Positions 38,176 to 51,356 of a stretch of DNA of 64,000 bases are shown piece by piece; positions within the stretch are counted from its first letter, which is position 1, and every line of letters begins with the position of its first letter. Both the position numbers and the translations under genes were made by a program. The notes under the pieces were generated by a model that did not search any database, was not told the origin of the DNA, and was given only the letters and a program-made list of their open reading frames with translations. Source of the DNA: Zonotrichia leucophrys gambelii (lineage: Eukaryota; Chordata; Aves; Passeriformes; Passerellidae); NCBI RefSeq assembly GCF_028769735.1, contig NC_088179.1, positions 124,001 to 188,000 on the forward strand, in the 5' to 3' direction.

Positions 38176-39843
38176 ATAGGAATGAATTGAAAGGGATTAT
38201 GTTGTCCAGTCCAACATACCACAAATGGAAGAGCTGCTAGCCATGCTTGTTTTTCAGACCCAAGTCACAACCTACAATGAATTCAGGCCATATTTTTAAA
38301 CAGCATCTTTTGCAACTATTTCAGCAGAGCTAAAAGCTCCCCAAAGCACTGTGCTGCCTGCCAGGCACCCCACAGCCAAGGTGAGGGTCCCCAAAAGACC
38401 AAGAAAAGTTGGCAGGACAGAAACAGGGGGGAAAAAGCAGCAATTAGAAACAAGCCTGGCAGGTAACCTGGAAAGAACTAATACAGACATTCCCCTCAGT
38501 GCTGCCCACTTGTTCTCCCAGTTCCAAAATTCTTTCACTTCTAAAGGAACATCACTGAGGAAAAGTTTCTCTACAACTGTTTCAAAAGTTGTACAACAAA
38601 ACTTTTGTACAACAAAAGTTTCTCTACAACTTGTTTTCTTCCTATGAAGACTGTCTGAATTTGTGTTTGGGGAACAACAGTGAAAATGAAAAGTCAGTAT
38701 TACTGGAGGTATTAATTTAATTTTGAATTGTTTAATTATTTAACCAATTACTCTGCTTCTTAGGCAAACTTGTGATTTCCCCCTCATTCTGTTTTTCAAT
38801 GTCAAGATAGTTCCATTAGAAATTCCAAACCACTTAGCTAAGAATATTCCTTTGTTCTCCAAATCAGTGAAAAAAAAAATTATTATTTGGGCATTTTTAT
38901 TCAAGAATGACCCTTCAAACCACCAGGCTGATCTTCCACCCAGGGTCACAAAGCACAGGGAAGTCCCAACATATGCCAGGAACAGTGCTAGGGGCACATG
39001 GGATGGGGCCAAACCTCACTCAAGAGGAACAAAAGCTATTCATCAGTTCCAGGCTGTCACTGCGTGTGACAGCAGCAGCAGCCAGGCTCCCTGCAGGGCT
39101 GGCTGCAGGCAGGTAGGACACAGTCACAGGGGGAGAGGCAATTCCAGAGCTTCCAATTGAAATGTCTGAGACAAAGGATGAATGGCAAACTGAGCCACGG
39201 CGGCTGCCCAAAGGCTCAAAAGCAGAGCAGGGACAGAACTTGTGAGACTCCCAAGATGTCCTGACCTCAGCTCAGTGTCTAACCCATCAAATGTCACATG
39301 CCAGGTGACTTCCATTCTGTGAAGGACAAATAAAACATGAGGCAGGGCCTTGCTCAGGCTGTGCAAGGGTTCAGCTGCGGGAGCTGCATCCTCTGGCACA
39401 AACAAACAAGGTTTTTGAATGCCAGACAGTCTGCCTCCTGTCTTTACAAAGAGTGCCACAGGTCAGCAGGCCCCAGACTGTGTTCCAGCCTCCCAGGTGG
39501 TGGTCCCAGAAGAGTTAAAAATTACTGAGTCATGAATACAGGTCAGTTTATAAAGTTCAATCTACTGTTCTGCCTGGAAGGTCAAAGACATTATTTCAAA
39601 AACTGAAACTGTGCTTAGAGGTCATTGCCCAAGCACAAATTGCAACAGCACAACCACAGAAACCACAAAATCTCAAGAGACATTGCTGGAGATGTCAAAG
39701 CGTAAGAGAACACTGCAGCCTGGACCTTGAGAAATATAGAAAGCATGAGGCAACCTAGGTCTTGGCTGCGGGGAGTATCTGCAGAGTTCAGCCTGAACTC
39801 AAAGAACACTTTAAACTCTGAGCTACACAAAACATTTTAAGTC
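38176..39843. other. Non-coding DNA with a small direct repeat
   Basis: At 38,561-38,578 and 38,614-38,631 the 18-mer AAAAGTTTCTCTACAACT is duplicated 53 bp apart, and GTTGTACAAC, a perfect palindrome, lies between. A (CAG)n run of four units is near 39,070. The overlapping frames at 38,296-38,647 and 39,124-39,459 have no family features. Confidence 0.45.
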
Positions 39844-40236
39844 AAAGAATCATCAAATGGTTTAGGTTGGAAGAGACTTAAAGATGATCTTATTCTACAC
39901 CCTGCCATGGGCAGGGACACCTTCCACTAGCCCAGGCTGCTCTAAGCCATGTCCAACCTGGCCTTGGGCATCTCCAGGGATCCAGGGGCAGCCACAGATG
40001 CTCTGGGCACCCTGTGCCAGGGCCTCAGCACCTTCACAGGGAAGGATTTCTTGCTAATACCCAATCTAACCCTACCCTCTGTAAGTTTAAAGCCATTCCT
40101 CCTTGTCCTGCCACTCCAGACCCCTGTCCAAAGTCCCTCTCCAGCTGTCTTGGACCCCCTTTAGGCACTGGAAAAGGCTCTGAGGTCTCCCTGGAGCCTT
40201 CTCTTCTCCAGGCTGAAAAACCCCCAGCTCATCGGA
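39844..40236 (-). mobile_element. CR1 LINE fragment (3' end), minus orientation
   Basis: Read on the plus strand it starts with the reverse complement of the CR1 3' terminus (AGAATCATCAAATGG, GGTTTAGGTTGGAAGAGACT). It continues with hallmark words CCTGCCATGGGCAGGGACAC, CACCTGTGCCAG-like CACCCTGTGCCAG, and GGAGCCTTCTCTTCTCCAGG. It is therefore a 5'-truncated CR1 whose sense strand is minus. About 390 bp covers the 3' untranslated part and at most a sliver of the ORF2 end, so it is dead. Confidence 0.92.
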
Positions 40237-40331
40237 GAGGTCAGTGACCAAATTAATGTAGAGGTTTCATTTTTGCTTACACCAAACCAGTTTCGTTTTC
40301 TGGGTCTTAGACCTTTCCCCCATATACGCAG

Positions 40332-40363
<32 letters not shown>

Positions 40364-41280
40364 AAAACCCTTTAATTTTTGCTATTTTCTCCATGCAACC
40401 TATTTGTAAGCAATATTGAGTCCCCCCACCCTTAATCATATTTCTTGGCCATCTTACTGGTCACTGATTATTTTGCTGCCATCTGTGTATGAACAGAATG
40501 TAGAAGCTCACTCTATGGCAGATATCAAAGTGAAAATACACACCTCAAAAACAAAATCACAGGCTGGAATTCTACAGGAAAAAGATGTAAGAAGAAATAC
40601 AACTGAAAATTCAATCAAGAGAAAAATCCAGCAGGTACAGAGACAACAGGCTTAGAACATGCACATGGGACTTATTGACCACTATCATGAAAACAAAACC
40701 TATGTTTAAATCCACAATTAGGCTTAAAACGTAACCAGGTCATTATAGCCTGAATCACATGAGACAGGGTACTACATGGCCCGGACTAATGCCAAAGCAA
40801 AATGAATCCTTAAGCTTAACAGACAGAAGTCACAGACTGACAGTAAAGTCTCTCTTGACTTTTTCCTACTTTCCAGATCAAGTAGAAATTATTCAGCCCC
40901 CTTCCAGACTGCACTTTTAAAAGTACAGTGATGCAAGTCCTATCCAAAACCCCTTCTGCTGAAAGGTACTTTGGTGTTGGCTGGGAATTTACTAAATTTT
41001 ACTTAATTTTGTTACTAAAACACTGTTTTCAAGAACTCAGGTGTTAGCAGCTGGCACCCTGAGAGAACATTTATGCCAGATAGGATTGGGAGGGCAGTGG
41101 TTTTCCCTTCACAGGGAACCATTCTCATCAGATCTGGAGCTCCAGAAGCAGCTCAGATTTCTGTGTGCTACTCAATATATAGTAACACACAGAAGCTAGC
41201 CCAGTATCCATGACGCAACAGATGGTCCTGAGGTATTTCTGTGTTCCCAACTTTTCTTCTGTTAAATGTCTGCAGTTTGA
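40237..41280. other. Non-coding DNA with A30 run
   Basis: An A30 homopolymer lies at 40,332-40,361, about 100 bp past the CR1 fragment. CR1 elements do not use poly(A), so the run is independent. Nothing else is recognised. Confidence 0.5.
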
Positions 41281-41288
41281 TGTGATGG

Positions 41289-41406
41289 AGTGTAAGACCA
41301 CAAACCATGTGATACAACATCAACTATTCAGTGTAATGTAAGGACCACTCAGTGCAAAAACTCTAATCACCCAGTGCAAAACAACTAAATAAACTATTTA
41401 GTGCAA
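41289..41406. repeat. Five spaced AGTGYAA motifs, about 21-bp period
   Basis: AGTGTAA occurs at 41,289 and 41,330, and AGTGCAA at 41,351, 41,373 and 41,400. The spacings are 41, 21, 22 and 27 bp, each copy after the first preceded by a C/A/T-rich CACTC-, CACCC- or CTATT-like word. It looks like a decayed short tandem repeat; the period is close to two helical turns. Confidence 0.5.
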
Positions 41407-42590
41407 TACAACAATGGAGGAACATTTTAGCTGACAAAATGGACAGAGGTGACTGTTTCTGGAGCCATGAGCCTTGGGTTTATCTGCAGTTGGAGATAAA
41501 GAGCCAGATTCTGAAAAAAAGGGCACAACATACATCTAATACATTCACTGCAAGGGACACAGGCATCAGGGCTTGAAGGCAGTGAATTTGGATCAAAAAG
41601 CTGCTTTGAAAAGGGGGATAAGCCTGCTGCAGGTTTTCCATGGTGTGGGGGGAAGAGGTGTCTGAGAAAAGGATGAGTCTTCTGCTCTGGAGAAAGGAAG
41701 AGAGATTTTATAGAGCTGATCAGGGAAAAATTTATCTATCAAAGAAAGCAAGTGAGCAGCAGAACTTAGAGAGGCTGATTTCCCAGGGCTTGGGGTTTGA
41801 TTATCCCGTGTCTTACAAAAATGGGAGCTCTACTCAGAGCTTCTCTGGAAGCAGAGACATGTGTCCCGTGTAGGTTCATTAATGTCTAATAATGCAGCTG
41901 AGCTTACCCCTAAACCTCCCCTCAAGCAGGGAATTAATTTGTGTGTGTCTCTCTGCTTTGCCTGGCCACCTATTTTCACTGAACTTCCCAGCTGAAATTG
42001 CCTAGTGAATTCAAAAGCTTTTACAACAGGAGTGACAAGCATGAAATTAGATGATACAATCATACACACCTCATTCCCTTCAGAAAGCAGGTTAAAAGTA
42101 ATTTAGGACATTTTTCAGCACAGAACCTCTAATGGCTGACCATTTCAGATGAAGATTTTTATTATGTTTTTCTGCACTGTGATGCTAAATAGTAATACCT
42201 AAGGGAGCAGGGACTGAAATGGGGCGCAGGCAGTGGATGCCTGGGCTTGTGGGTGACCCAGGCACAAAACATTCCAAGTATGAAAACCACACTACCTGGA
42301 CCCACACTGCCATGGGCAAAGCCAGGCATGGCAGCTCCTCCCCCTGCCACTAAAGCCACCAGCAAATTCTTGCCTCTTGGCTGTTTGTAAAAGGACACTA
42401 CTAATGACTGCTGCTAATTTGTAATGCCAACAGCCTCTCCCCGACCTAGGAAAGTCTACATGATTCTGCCCCTAACTGGGACCCAATTATTCGTCCAAGT
42501 CCTGTGCTGTGCTGAAGGTTTCCAAGTGTGGCACAAGGACTGACCCGACAAATAAAGATTCACCACTGCCTTGCATGTGCTGCATGCTTG
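41407..42590. other. Non-coding DNA, nothing recognised
   Basis: The 77-aa frame at 41,640-41,873 is the best frame here but has no family signature and no usable splice context. Confidence 0.4.
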
Positions 42591-42599
42591 GAATCCATT

Positions 42600-42860
42600 T
42601 GTGTGTTTTAGCTGCTGGCACCATTAGGGGAGATGCTGTTCTCAATTAAAACCAGCCCATTGCTTCCCTAGGCTTAATTAGAAGCAGGGCTCTACATTCT
42701 GGCACCAGCAGTATTTTCTTTTCAATTAATGGACTTAACAGGCAGCAGATGCCAGTGTCTTCCTTTCTCCTCTCTCCAGCAAGCAACCCACCCCTATTTT
42801 GAAATCATCAGCAATGATTTTAACGCGACAGCTAATTCAGATGTTGCTTCTAAAACTGAG
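42600..42860. promoter_or_regulatory. Candidate conserved non-coding element
   Basis: GGCTTAATTAGAAGC (42,672 on), TTTTCAATTAATGG (42,719 on), CAGCAGATG and ACGCGACAGCTAATTC cluster together. An inverted repeat AAATCAT-CAGCA-ATGATTT sits at 42,802-42,820. There is no coding frame. Homeodomain and E-box-type words in a single-copy context suggest an enhancer; this is inference. Confidence 0.33.
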
Positions 42861-45358
42861 AATAGTTGTAAAAAAACCACAAATCCATGAAAAAGCCCAG
42901 AGCAATCTTCCATCTTCTCTATATTTTAAAGCAAGGGAGAAATGCTGAGCAAAAAGGAGAATGGTGAATTAAATAACAGTGCAATCCATGATGGTCTAGG
43001 ACTAAGCTTCTTGTGTGACTTCCATTAAGTTCAATGGTAAAGCTACAAAAAAACTGCAGGTAATTTTTCTTGATAAAATAGTTCTCACACTTCATCCTTC
43101 TTGCATTATTTTATTGATTGTAAATTGCATTGATCATAAGTCACTCCTCCTCTTGGAAACTGTAAATTTCTAAATAATATACAATTTATATTATTATATA
43201 TAATTTTTCTCTATTTATTTATATAAATAAATGTGGTGTTGATTTTCTATTATATAGTAACACACCATAGCCTCTATCCTAGTAAGATTTTTGCCCCTGT
43301 TTTAACACTGCTGCCTGATTTCATTAAATGTTATCGACCTTCCTCTCTTTAAATGACTGCTCCTCTTTGGCTGGAATTTGCCAGATTTCTCTGCTCCAGA
43401 TACTTTTGGTCAGGGATTCAACAGGAATACAGCACAATGACTTAAATCTCGCTTTCCTGGAAAATCAGTTAAAAACAGCACTGAGGGAATCACAGCTCAG
43501 GATGACAACACTGTCCAGCCATGGGGGACCACAAGGAGGCTTCAGATATCTCTGATAACAATTGCTGCCTTTCTGGCAGGTCTGGGCAGGAGGATATGTG
43601 AAATCCTGCCTAAAGGCTATCAGATAAACTTCCTTTTAAACCTCAGGAGCTAACAGCCGTGAGATTAAAGGATGATTTCACAGAACAGTCTGATAGCGGT
43701 CCTACTCCTGGTTTGCTCCTTACCCTGTCAGTAAGGTAAGGGGGAAAACCTTTTCCCCACCTTGTAAGGAAGGAGGACTAGAAAGTAAGGAGGAAGAGAA
43801 TGTCATAGCACAGAAGGAGCAAAACTGAATCACAGTGCCCTAAACCAGGGCTTCCATTTTACACCAGTGAGCCATCACTACTTCCCAAAGCAATCCTGAA
43901 ACCCAACCATATTTAATGCTTGAGAACATCTGTCTGTCCCAAGTGCCATGATAAATTTTGTGTTGTAGAGATCCTTCTTTTACTGAGACTGCTGAGCACT
44001 GGTGCCCATCCACCAGTGACTGTCCCTGCTGTACCTGGCAGTAAACTGCAACATATGGCAATATCTGACAGGTTAGCCTACCTTGTTCATGTCCTGAATG
44101 TCTAAAATGTACAAAATGTCACAAATTTTATTTCTGAGCACTGTAGTGCAAAAGATCCAGCGTCCCCCTTTTCATGTCTTACAAGCCAGGCCAGTAGTGG
44201 TGTTCATTTCATGGCACAGGGCCAGGAAAGAATAGTTTGCTTTCCTTCAGTCTAACAAAACTAACTTGCCTTTCCATTAAGCAGCTCATGTTTAAGAGAA
44301 ACTGTCCTTAATTAATTGGATAGGATTAAATTTAATTTAGAAAAAGCATAGGAGTTGCACAAGGGAAAATCTCCCTCCTCACTCTATAACACAAACTGGT
44401 TCCAATACCATATTCTTTTTTGTGGAAACTGTGAATGTGATAGATAGGGTCATTCATAGCATTAAAAAAGGGAAATAACATTAATTGTTGCTGACATCAA
44501 AATTATTACTCTTATTCCAGGAAAGCAGGGAACAATTTGGAAAAGAATAACCAAACAAAAGGGCAAAGGGAAGGAAAATATAGTAGGTCCACTTTTTGGA
44601 AAATGAAATGAATCTGGGACAGTTTCCTAATCTGAAAGTGTTGTTTACATCAGAGCTGTGCCCTTTAAATTCTTTCTTATTTCTACATTTATTTTTTTTA
44701 CGGAAAGGAAAACAAAGTATGTAATTAAATTCCCTGTATGAGCAAACCAAAACAAATATATAAAAGAGCATTTCTCACAGAGAGAAACAAAGAGAAAAGA
44801 GTCCAGAATTCTTTTACTCCTGTTTTAGACATTTACCTGAGAGGGCTGACTTGGAAACTTGCTGGATACCTGAAGCCCATTCTGGGAGGCATCAGTCTGG
44901 TTCTGGGACCACACTCAGAGCCTGTCCAGTGAACATCTCCTACCAGGGACAGGCAGGGCAAAGTTCTCCAGTTCACCTGGATGTAGCTCAGCTCAGCTCA
45001 GTGCACTGGAGCAGGCACTGCACAGACAAAACAATGCTGCACCTGGTCACAAAGGTGACTACAAAACTTGATTTTGGTTCTCTCACCCAGCACTCAACTA
45101 CTCCAACTAATTTCCTACCACTTGTATGATAGAAATCCAATTCTATCAGTTCTGCTTGTTGGGACAATATTAGAAAAGTCTTTAGGCATGATTAATGCTA
45201 AAAGGAAATACAGAAAATGTTTGATATGCCTGGTTTAATGATTCTTCTACATACTTCATTCTTCCTAGCTTTATGAAACTCCTTTTCCACGTTGGAAGAC
45301 TAAGAAATAAATGGTATTTGCAGAAAGCTTCCTGACCAGCACACCAGAAATTAAATGA
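42861..45358. other. Non-coding DNA with AT-rich palindrome
   Basis: At 43,213-43,232 ATTTATTTATATAAATAAAT is a perfect 20-bp palindrome inside a strongly AT-rich block (43,165-43,235). The rest is unrecognised. Confidence 0.5.
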
Positions 45359-45508
45359 GGTAATTTAACTGAAAGAGCCCACTTTGAAGAAGACAGTAAA
45401 AGCTGCCACATACAAGATTTAAAAGAACTGAGGAAGAAGAGGAACTACTTTGACACCAGGCTGGAGAAGATGGATTCTGTCCAGGAAATCACACTCCATC
45501 AGCTTCTG
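45359..45508 (+). other. Very tentative exon-like open frame
   Basis: A 50-codon open frame ends exactly at a perfect donor, CTG|GTAAGT (45,506-45,514). The translation is charged and helix-like, with KELRKKRNYFDTRLEKMD in its middle, suggestive of a coiled coil. Against it, no strong polypyrimidine acceptor precedes it, a stop codon sits at 45,356-45,358, and I recognise no family. Most likely chance. Confidence 0.12.
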
Positions 45509-48500
45509 GTAAGTCTGGCTCAGGCATCCTAACTCAAGGATTTTTATCTGATGCAATCCATTTTGCATGTGCTGGTTTGGTTTAGGAAATGCAGCTCTGT
45601 CTAGATGAGAGTTATTGATATTTTTTCTGATGTTTTTCTTTTCCTGATGTTTTTCTTGACATCCCCTCAGAGCCCCTGTTTCAGAACTGGCTGATGTGCA
45701 CAGGTGCTGCAAGAGCTCCCGTTACAGCCCAGACTCAAAGCCAAAGGCTTTAAATGAAGTCCCCTCCAAGGCCTCATCTGCCAGAATCATGAGAGATAGG
45801 TCCTGAGAAAAACCCTTTGGGGCTTCTTTTTCACTTCAGTTTCCAAAACCCACTTCACCAGGCCAAAGTGACTTCTGTATGAGTGCGATGAAAAGTGCTC
45901 ACTAGAGCATTTTAGGTTTTGTTTGACGTGACCATCACTGTTATCACAGACTGGGAACAGCTCAGCAGTTCCCTCCAGCCTCTGTTTTTCACAGTTTGGT
46001 TTCACGGCAAGGCTTTCTCCTGCCTTTCTGTCTCTACTACAGGCAAGCAAGCAGGGATGGACACAGATCCTATATTTTTTGGAGGGGGGGATGTAAAATA
46101 ACATTGAGGGCAAAAAGACAAAGAGGGACCACAACAATGCAACCATCTGGTGAAACAGCATTTAGATGAAAGCACATTTGAATTTGGATAGAATTATGGT
46201 CTTTTCATTTATTAAAAAAGTCACTCCAGCTCCCTTGGATTATTGTGAATGAAAGATAAGAGAAAAACTCATATATTCTTCCCCCATTCATTAAATAAAG
46301 TAAAATTGCAGAGATGTAGCTGAGAACCAGCAAAGTCCCACTGCAGCACCAGTCAGAGACTGGAAAAGGAGCTTACACAAAAGCTGGCTCATGACACACC
46401 AGGTAATTCTGGGTATTGTGCATTGAGCAATTGCTGGTTTTACAGCCTATCCACTTTGCTGCTTGTACAGGTGTTTATGCACCAGGGAAACAGGTTTTAA
46501 GATGGGAAAACAAGTACAAACCCATAAACACTAACAAACAGAAGGTGTACAAGAGATTTGAGACAGACCTGTTCCAAGTGGCTGTTGTTCCTTTCAGATA
46601 TTGGTGGAAGGATAAGGAGCTTTGGGATTTTAGCAAAATTAGACTGTCCTGCTCTGAGCTAATAAAAAAAATTTCCTGTTGTAGTTCTCATCTCAGTGAT
46701 AATAAGTCAACTCAATTTCTTAGCTAAAACAGCACTTTATGGGATCCAGTGTTTATATGCCCTTCAAACTTAGGAACTAAATGAAAAATGAATGCATGCA
46801 GTGAAATATAGGACAATTTAAATATTATATGTGTTTATATATATCTACACACATATATACATACTTCAGAGATCTTAAACATTCAGTGTTTGCTCCTAGG
46901 AGTAGCTAAATTTGAAAACAAGAAAAGACACATTACAAATTGCTGCTAATTGTGCCATCATTTTGTCAAGTGCTACACGTTCCTGCCTGGACACTGCCTC
47001 TTTTTTGCCACAGATCTAACAGCAGGGAGCTCTTGTAATAATGCAAAAATACAGCCTGACTGAATTTCTGAGATGGGAATACACTATGTATCCTCTTGCC
47101 ACACCAGGAAAATGCATTTGGCAGCTGACTGCTACAGCTTGCCATTAAAAGAAAGGCCAAACATCCAAGAGCAGGCAGGAGAGCTCTTCCTGGAGTGAGC
47201 AATTTCTTCCCCCGTTCATGATGCCAGAATTACTTGGCTCTCATTGAATCCATTAATCAACTTCAAATGAGCACCTCAGTGCAGTGCCCAGCATATGAAG
47301 AGTGGCTGAATTTCAGCTAGTTCCTCTGGAAATGCTCAAAAAAAAAAAAAACCAAACAAAACCACGCCAAAGAGACCTTTCAGACATCTCCCAAGCAGAC
47401 TTGGTGAGTCTGTTCTTAACACTCATCTTTCTGCAGCAGGAAAAGTAATTCTTCATTCCCACTGGCTGATTTAAACGAGTACTTAAAGAACTTCTGAATC
47501 ATCATGAAAATCCTAGAAAACATGATCTCCACAATGTACAGATAAGAGAATGTGCTTTGATATTTCAGCTGATTAAATAACTGTCATCAAAAGCTTGTCC
47601 TGCTTTCCCATGCAGATCAGTCAGGGCAAAAAAAGGCATCATCTGTCTGTGAAACTATTATACCCCTAGACTTTCATCACTTCTGCTGTTTCAATATATT
47701 GTCTTCCAGTTGCCTAAAAAAAGGCATTTGAGTGAATGCAGACTAATCTAATATGTCATCTGTCTGCTTTTCAGTTGTAAAAAAAATTCACTGCAACATT
47801 AGCTTAGAAGCTGAGTTACCAAGTCTGCAGTGTGGCTATTTATTGTGCCCTGACCAAGAGCAAGAATGGAGAATATGCTCCATCCTCCTCAAAAACACCA
47901 GTTCATCTAATTCTCAGAAAAGATGGAGCATTTAACTACTTAGAATATATAAAATGGGTGGTTTTTAAAAAAATGAACCAAAATAGGGCTAGGTCTTCCA
48001 ACCAAGACAGCAGCTGAAAGCTCTTGAATAGTTCTAAAAGATGATATTTTGTTTTTCTAACTAAATCCAAGTGTGGATTTAATATACTTTGCTTCTGATC
48101 ATCTTCTTTGTCCTCACCCTCATATATATAATAGATCTTTACCCTAAGAAAAGTGTGTCAATTTATGTGAAGTTCATTACCTCATGTTTTAAACACTCAT
48201 GGTTTTCATACAGAACTCAAACTTGCATTTGATTATTAACTTACTGTTACAGCTGACATAAGTCACTCTGGGAAAAATAAGTTATAATAACAAAGTTTAA
48301 GATTTTGAACAGTTTCAATTTTTGGAAAACATGAAGTAAAATAACCCAACAAAGCAGCAGAGCAGTGAAGCAGTGTATTTTAGCACACCTGTCTACTTGG
48401 AAACTAAAGAGCTGCATTTCCAAAAGAAAAGGGCATATTAGCAAGTTTCTCCCAGACTTTTAAAATACAACATCCATCCTGCCTATCCAATAATGCAAGT

Positions 48501-51202
48501 GCTCCTCTCAAAGGCACGCCCTGTCATGAAAGAAATAAAGATGCACTTCTCACAGCCCTTGCACCCCTATTTTCATGTTGCAACAGAGAGCATCCCGAGG
48601 CAGCTCAGCTGTGCACCTGGCTGAAATTGTTGGGAATGTAAGGTTTGGACTTTAAAGTTCAAAGCTAGGACAGGCAGCTGCTGGTTTTGTTCCTTCTGTA
48701 AGCAATTCCTTCTAAGATTCAATCAGGAGTGATACATGGCCATGACCAGAGCATCATCCTGCATGAAAAATGTGCTTACTGCTCTGGGTAACCATCCTAA
48801 GTTTTTCAAGTTCTTCTGCAGCTGGACAGACAGAGTAACGCGAAATGTAACGTGAAAATTGTCACCCCATCAAGTTAAGTGGGTGCTTGTTTTGGCAGGG
48901 CAGACTGAACTGGCAGTGATACAAAAAAGGAAATCAGCTCCCCATTTTTGATCAGTAACTGGGCTTTCACAGCTTAACAGTTAGCCAGCAAAACATTTTT
49001 GGGAAAAATACTCCCAAACCAGTGTAAAAAACTAGGTTACACATTAAACAGGCTAACTGAGTTTATATTGTGTCTCTCCACTTACAAACCTGTCCCTACA
49101 GTACAGTATTATTTGTATCAGTTGGGCTTTATGCATCCAGAGGGAGAACTATTAAGAAATTAATCCATTTCATTGTCAAGCTGTTTCACTTCCTTCCTCC
49201 TCCTATCCTCTCAAGCTTACATCTTCCTTCATCTCCTGTTCTAGCTCTATAAATCACTCTCCTTCTATCTTTGCCTTGAAACTGCATTCCTCTCAGCCAC
49301 TTATTTTTAAATTAGCAGTAAAAGCATAGGATTTCTCTGGCAGGAGTTACTCTACATAAACCCTGGCTGTTGACTGTGGTTGTTCTGTTCATTTAGAACC
49401 AGACTGTATAACATTCAGCTCTATGTGTTCTTTCCCTCAAAATCAGAGCAGTGGCATCTTCCAGGTTCCTCAAACCAAAAATTACATCCTTTGTGTGACT
49501 AACTAGAGGCCAAACCTGTGGAGATCCAGCAACCTGCACAAAGAAATTCTTCTGCAACATGCCTGGCCATGCAGGTGAAATAGTCTTTTGATTGTTGAAT
49601 AAAATAGCCAAATTTCAGTCCACTGTGGGATAGATACTCCTTTCCTGAAGAACCATTTGAGCTCTGTGGCAACCTGTGAAGTGTGACTATATCTGAAAGG
49701 ATTCTCTGCAGAAGGTAGAGCTGGTTAAATTAAAAAAAGATATTCCAGGATGGAGACCTGCAGAAGGCCAGCAGACAGCAGATCTTGTTCCAGGCACAAA
49801 CTCCACTCGACCACCCCCAGCTCAGGATGTGTTCCCTGACTGGGGCAGATGCACAGGTGGGAGAAACTCTCCTGCAAAAGATCTGGCATCGCCCCTGAAA
49901 CACAAAGGGCGCTGACAGGGAAGATCACTGCAGGAGCTTATTTCTCACCGTTCCCCTTTATATCCCTTGAGCCAGCAGGGAAACACAAATGGTCCTTGAT
50001 AGGCATTACTGCTGCCAAAAGTGTTCTTTGGAGGAATCAGAAATGCACACATATGCTTTATTAGCCACTCAGACAAGGACAAAGCAGACAAACTGAATTT
50101 CATTTGGTTTTCATTTGAAGCCTTGGATTTCAAGCACTTTTTTCATGTCAGTCCAACTGACCTTGACACTTCTGTATTTGTGAGGCAGTTTAGGTGGAGT
50201 CCAAAGATAAAATTCTCTTTTGTTTCTTCCTTCCTGTTCCTGATTCTTAAAACTGGTGAATGCAGAGTATTTTTGTGATAATCTTAACAAATAAACTGTA
50301 TGACAGATTTTAGATAGTAGATAAATGTATGTATCACCATCTAAATCTATTTTACAGCTGCAAGTCATATGTATTCTTTGGGCTTTAACCCAAAATATTT
50401 TACTTAAAACAGTATGAGTTGCATGGCAGATGAATAAAAACAAGAAGAGAAAATTTATCTAAATTTTCAATGAAAGGTTCATGAAGTACCTGGTATTAGG
50501 CTATTAAAATAACACAGACCTACAACTGAGAAAATACTGTCCTCAAAAAAGCAACAAAATCATAAACAGAAGAGAAAAAAACTTCAAATTATCTTTCCAC
50601 AGCACAGAAATTATACTGGGCTCAACCCCTGTGTTCTCCTGGGTAAGTAACCCCCATGGGGTTCATGAGCACTCTGCGTGGCATTTGAGGATCTGGAAGT
50701 GAGGGGGAATACAGCAGCACACCTTTACTTTCAACCAACCAGCACAGAAAACCTCCCAGCCGAAAAATTAAACAGGGAGCTCCAGGAAAAGATCTGGCTA
50801 AACAAAACTGCCCAAGACCTGATGTCCCAAAACCACAGGAGTACAGCCAAGCACTGAAATGCCCACAAGGACCTGTGACCCCTGAGTTCGGCTGTGATGG
50901 ATCAGCCTTCCAGAAACAAGATCTGGACAACATGATGGGCAGCACTGTGCTCAGTTTGCACAGACAGGGTGAACGCAACTCCACTTGATAGCAACGGAAA
51001 CTGAAATTGCTCCACTGGCTAAATCAGTCCTCTAGATGATTACTGATGGCATCTTCTCATCTAAAAACTCAAAATGTCTAGAAAAGACCAATGAGAAAGA
51101 CAAAATTGATTTTAGTGAAGTCCTGCAACCTATACAAACAAATGCTGTCAACAATACAGCACAAAATCTCTTCCCAGAAGGGCTGTCCCAGCAGGGGCTC
51201 AG
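45509..51202. other. Non-coding DNA, nothing firm
   Basis: Alternating TA/CA microsatellite-like sequence at about 46,825-46,862 and a short A13 run near 47,340. No LTR, CR1 or gene was recognised. TGG|GTAAGT near 50,640 is an isolated donor-like word. Confidence 0.4.
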
Positions 51203-51356
51203 CCACCCAGGGCAGTGGTGGAGTCACCTTCCCTGCAGGTGAAGCTCTCCGATGTGGCACTTGGGGACATGGCTGAGAGGTGGCCTTGGCACTGCTGGGT
51301 AAATGGCTGCACTGGATGATCCGAGCAATCTTTTCCTACCTAATGATTCTGTGACT
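51203..51356 (+). mobile_element. CR1 LINE fragment (3' end), plus orientation
   Basis: The order of CR1 3' landmarks is preserved: CACCCAGGGCAGTGGTGGAG, TCACCTTCCCTGCAGG, GATGTGGCACTTGGGGACATGG, GGTGGCCTTGGCACTGCTGGG, then TTTTCCTACCTAATGATTCTGTGA. The final ATGATTCTGTGA is the 8-bp terminal-repeat type of CR1. It is a heavily 5'-truncated, non-functional copy. Confidence 0.88.

Noticed and set aside
40332..40361. Poly(A) tail of the adjacent CR1
   Set aside because: CR1 ends in 8-bp repeats rather than poly(A), and this run lies at the 5'-truncated side of the copy.
41289..41406. CRISPR-like array
   Set aside because: The repeats are only 7 bp, the spacing is irregular and the host is a vertebrate.
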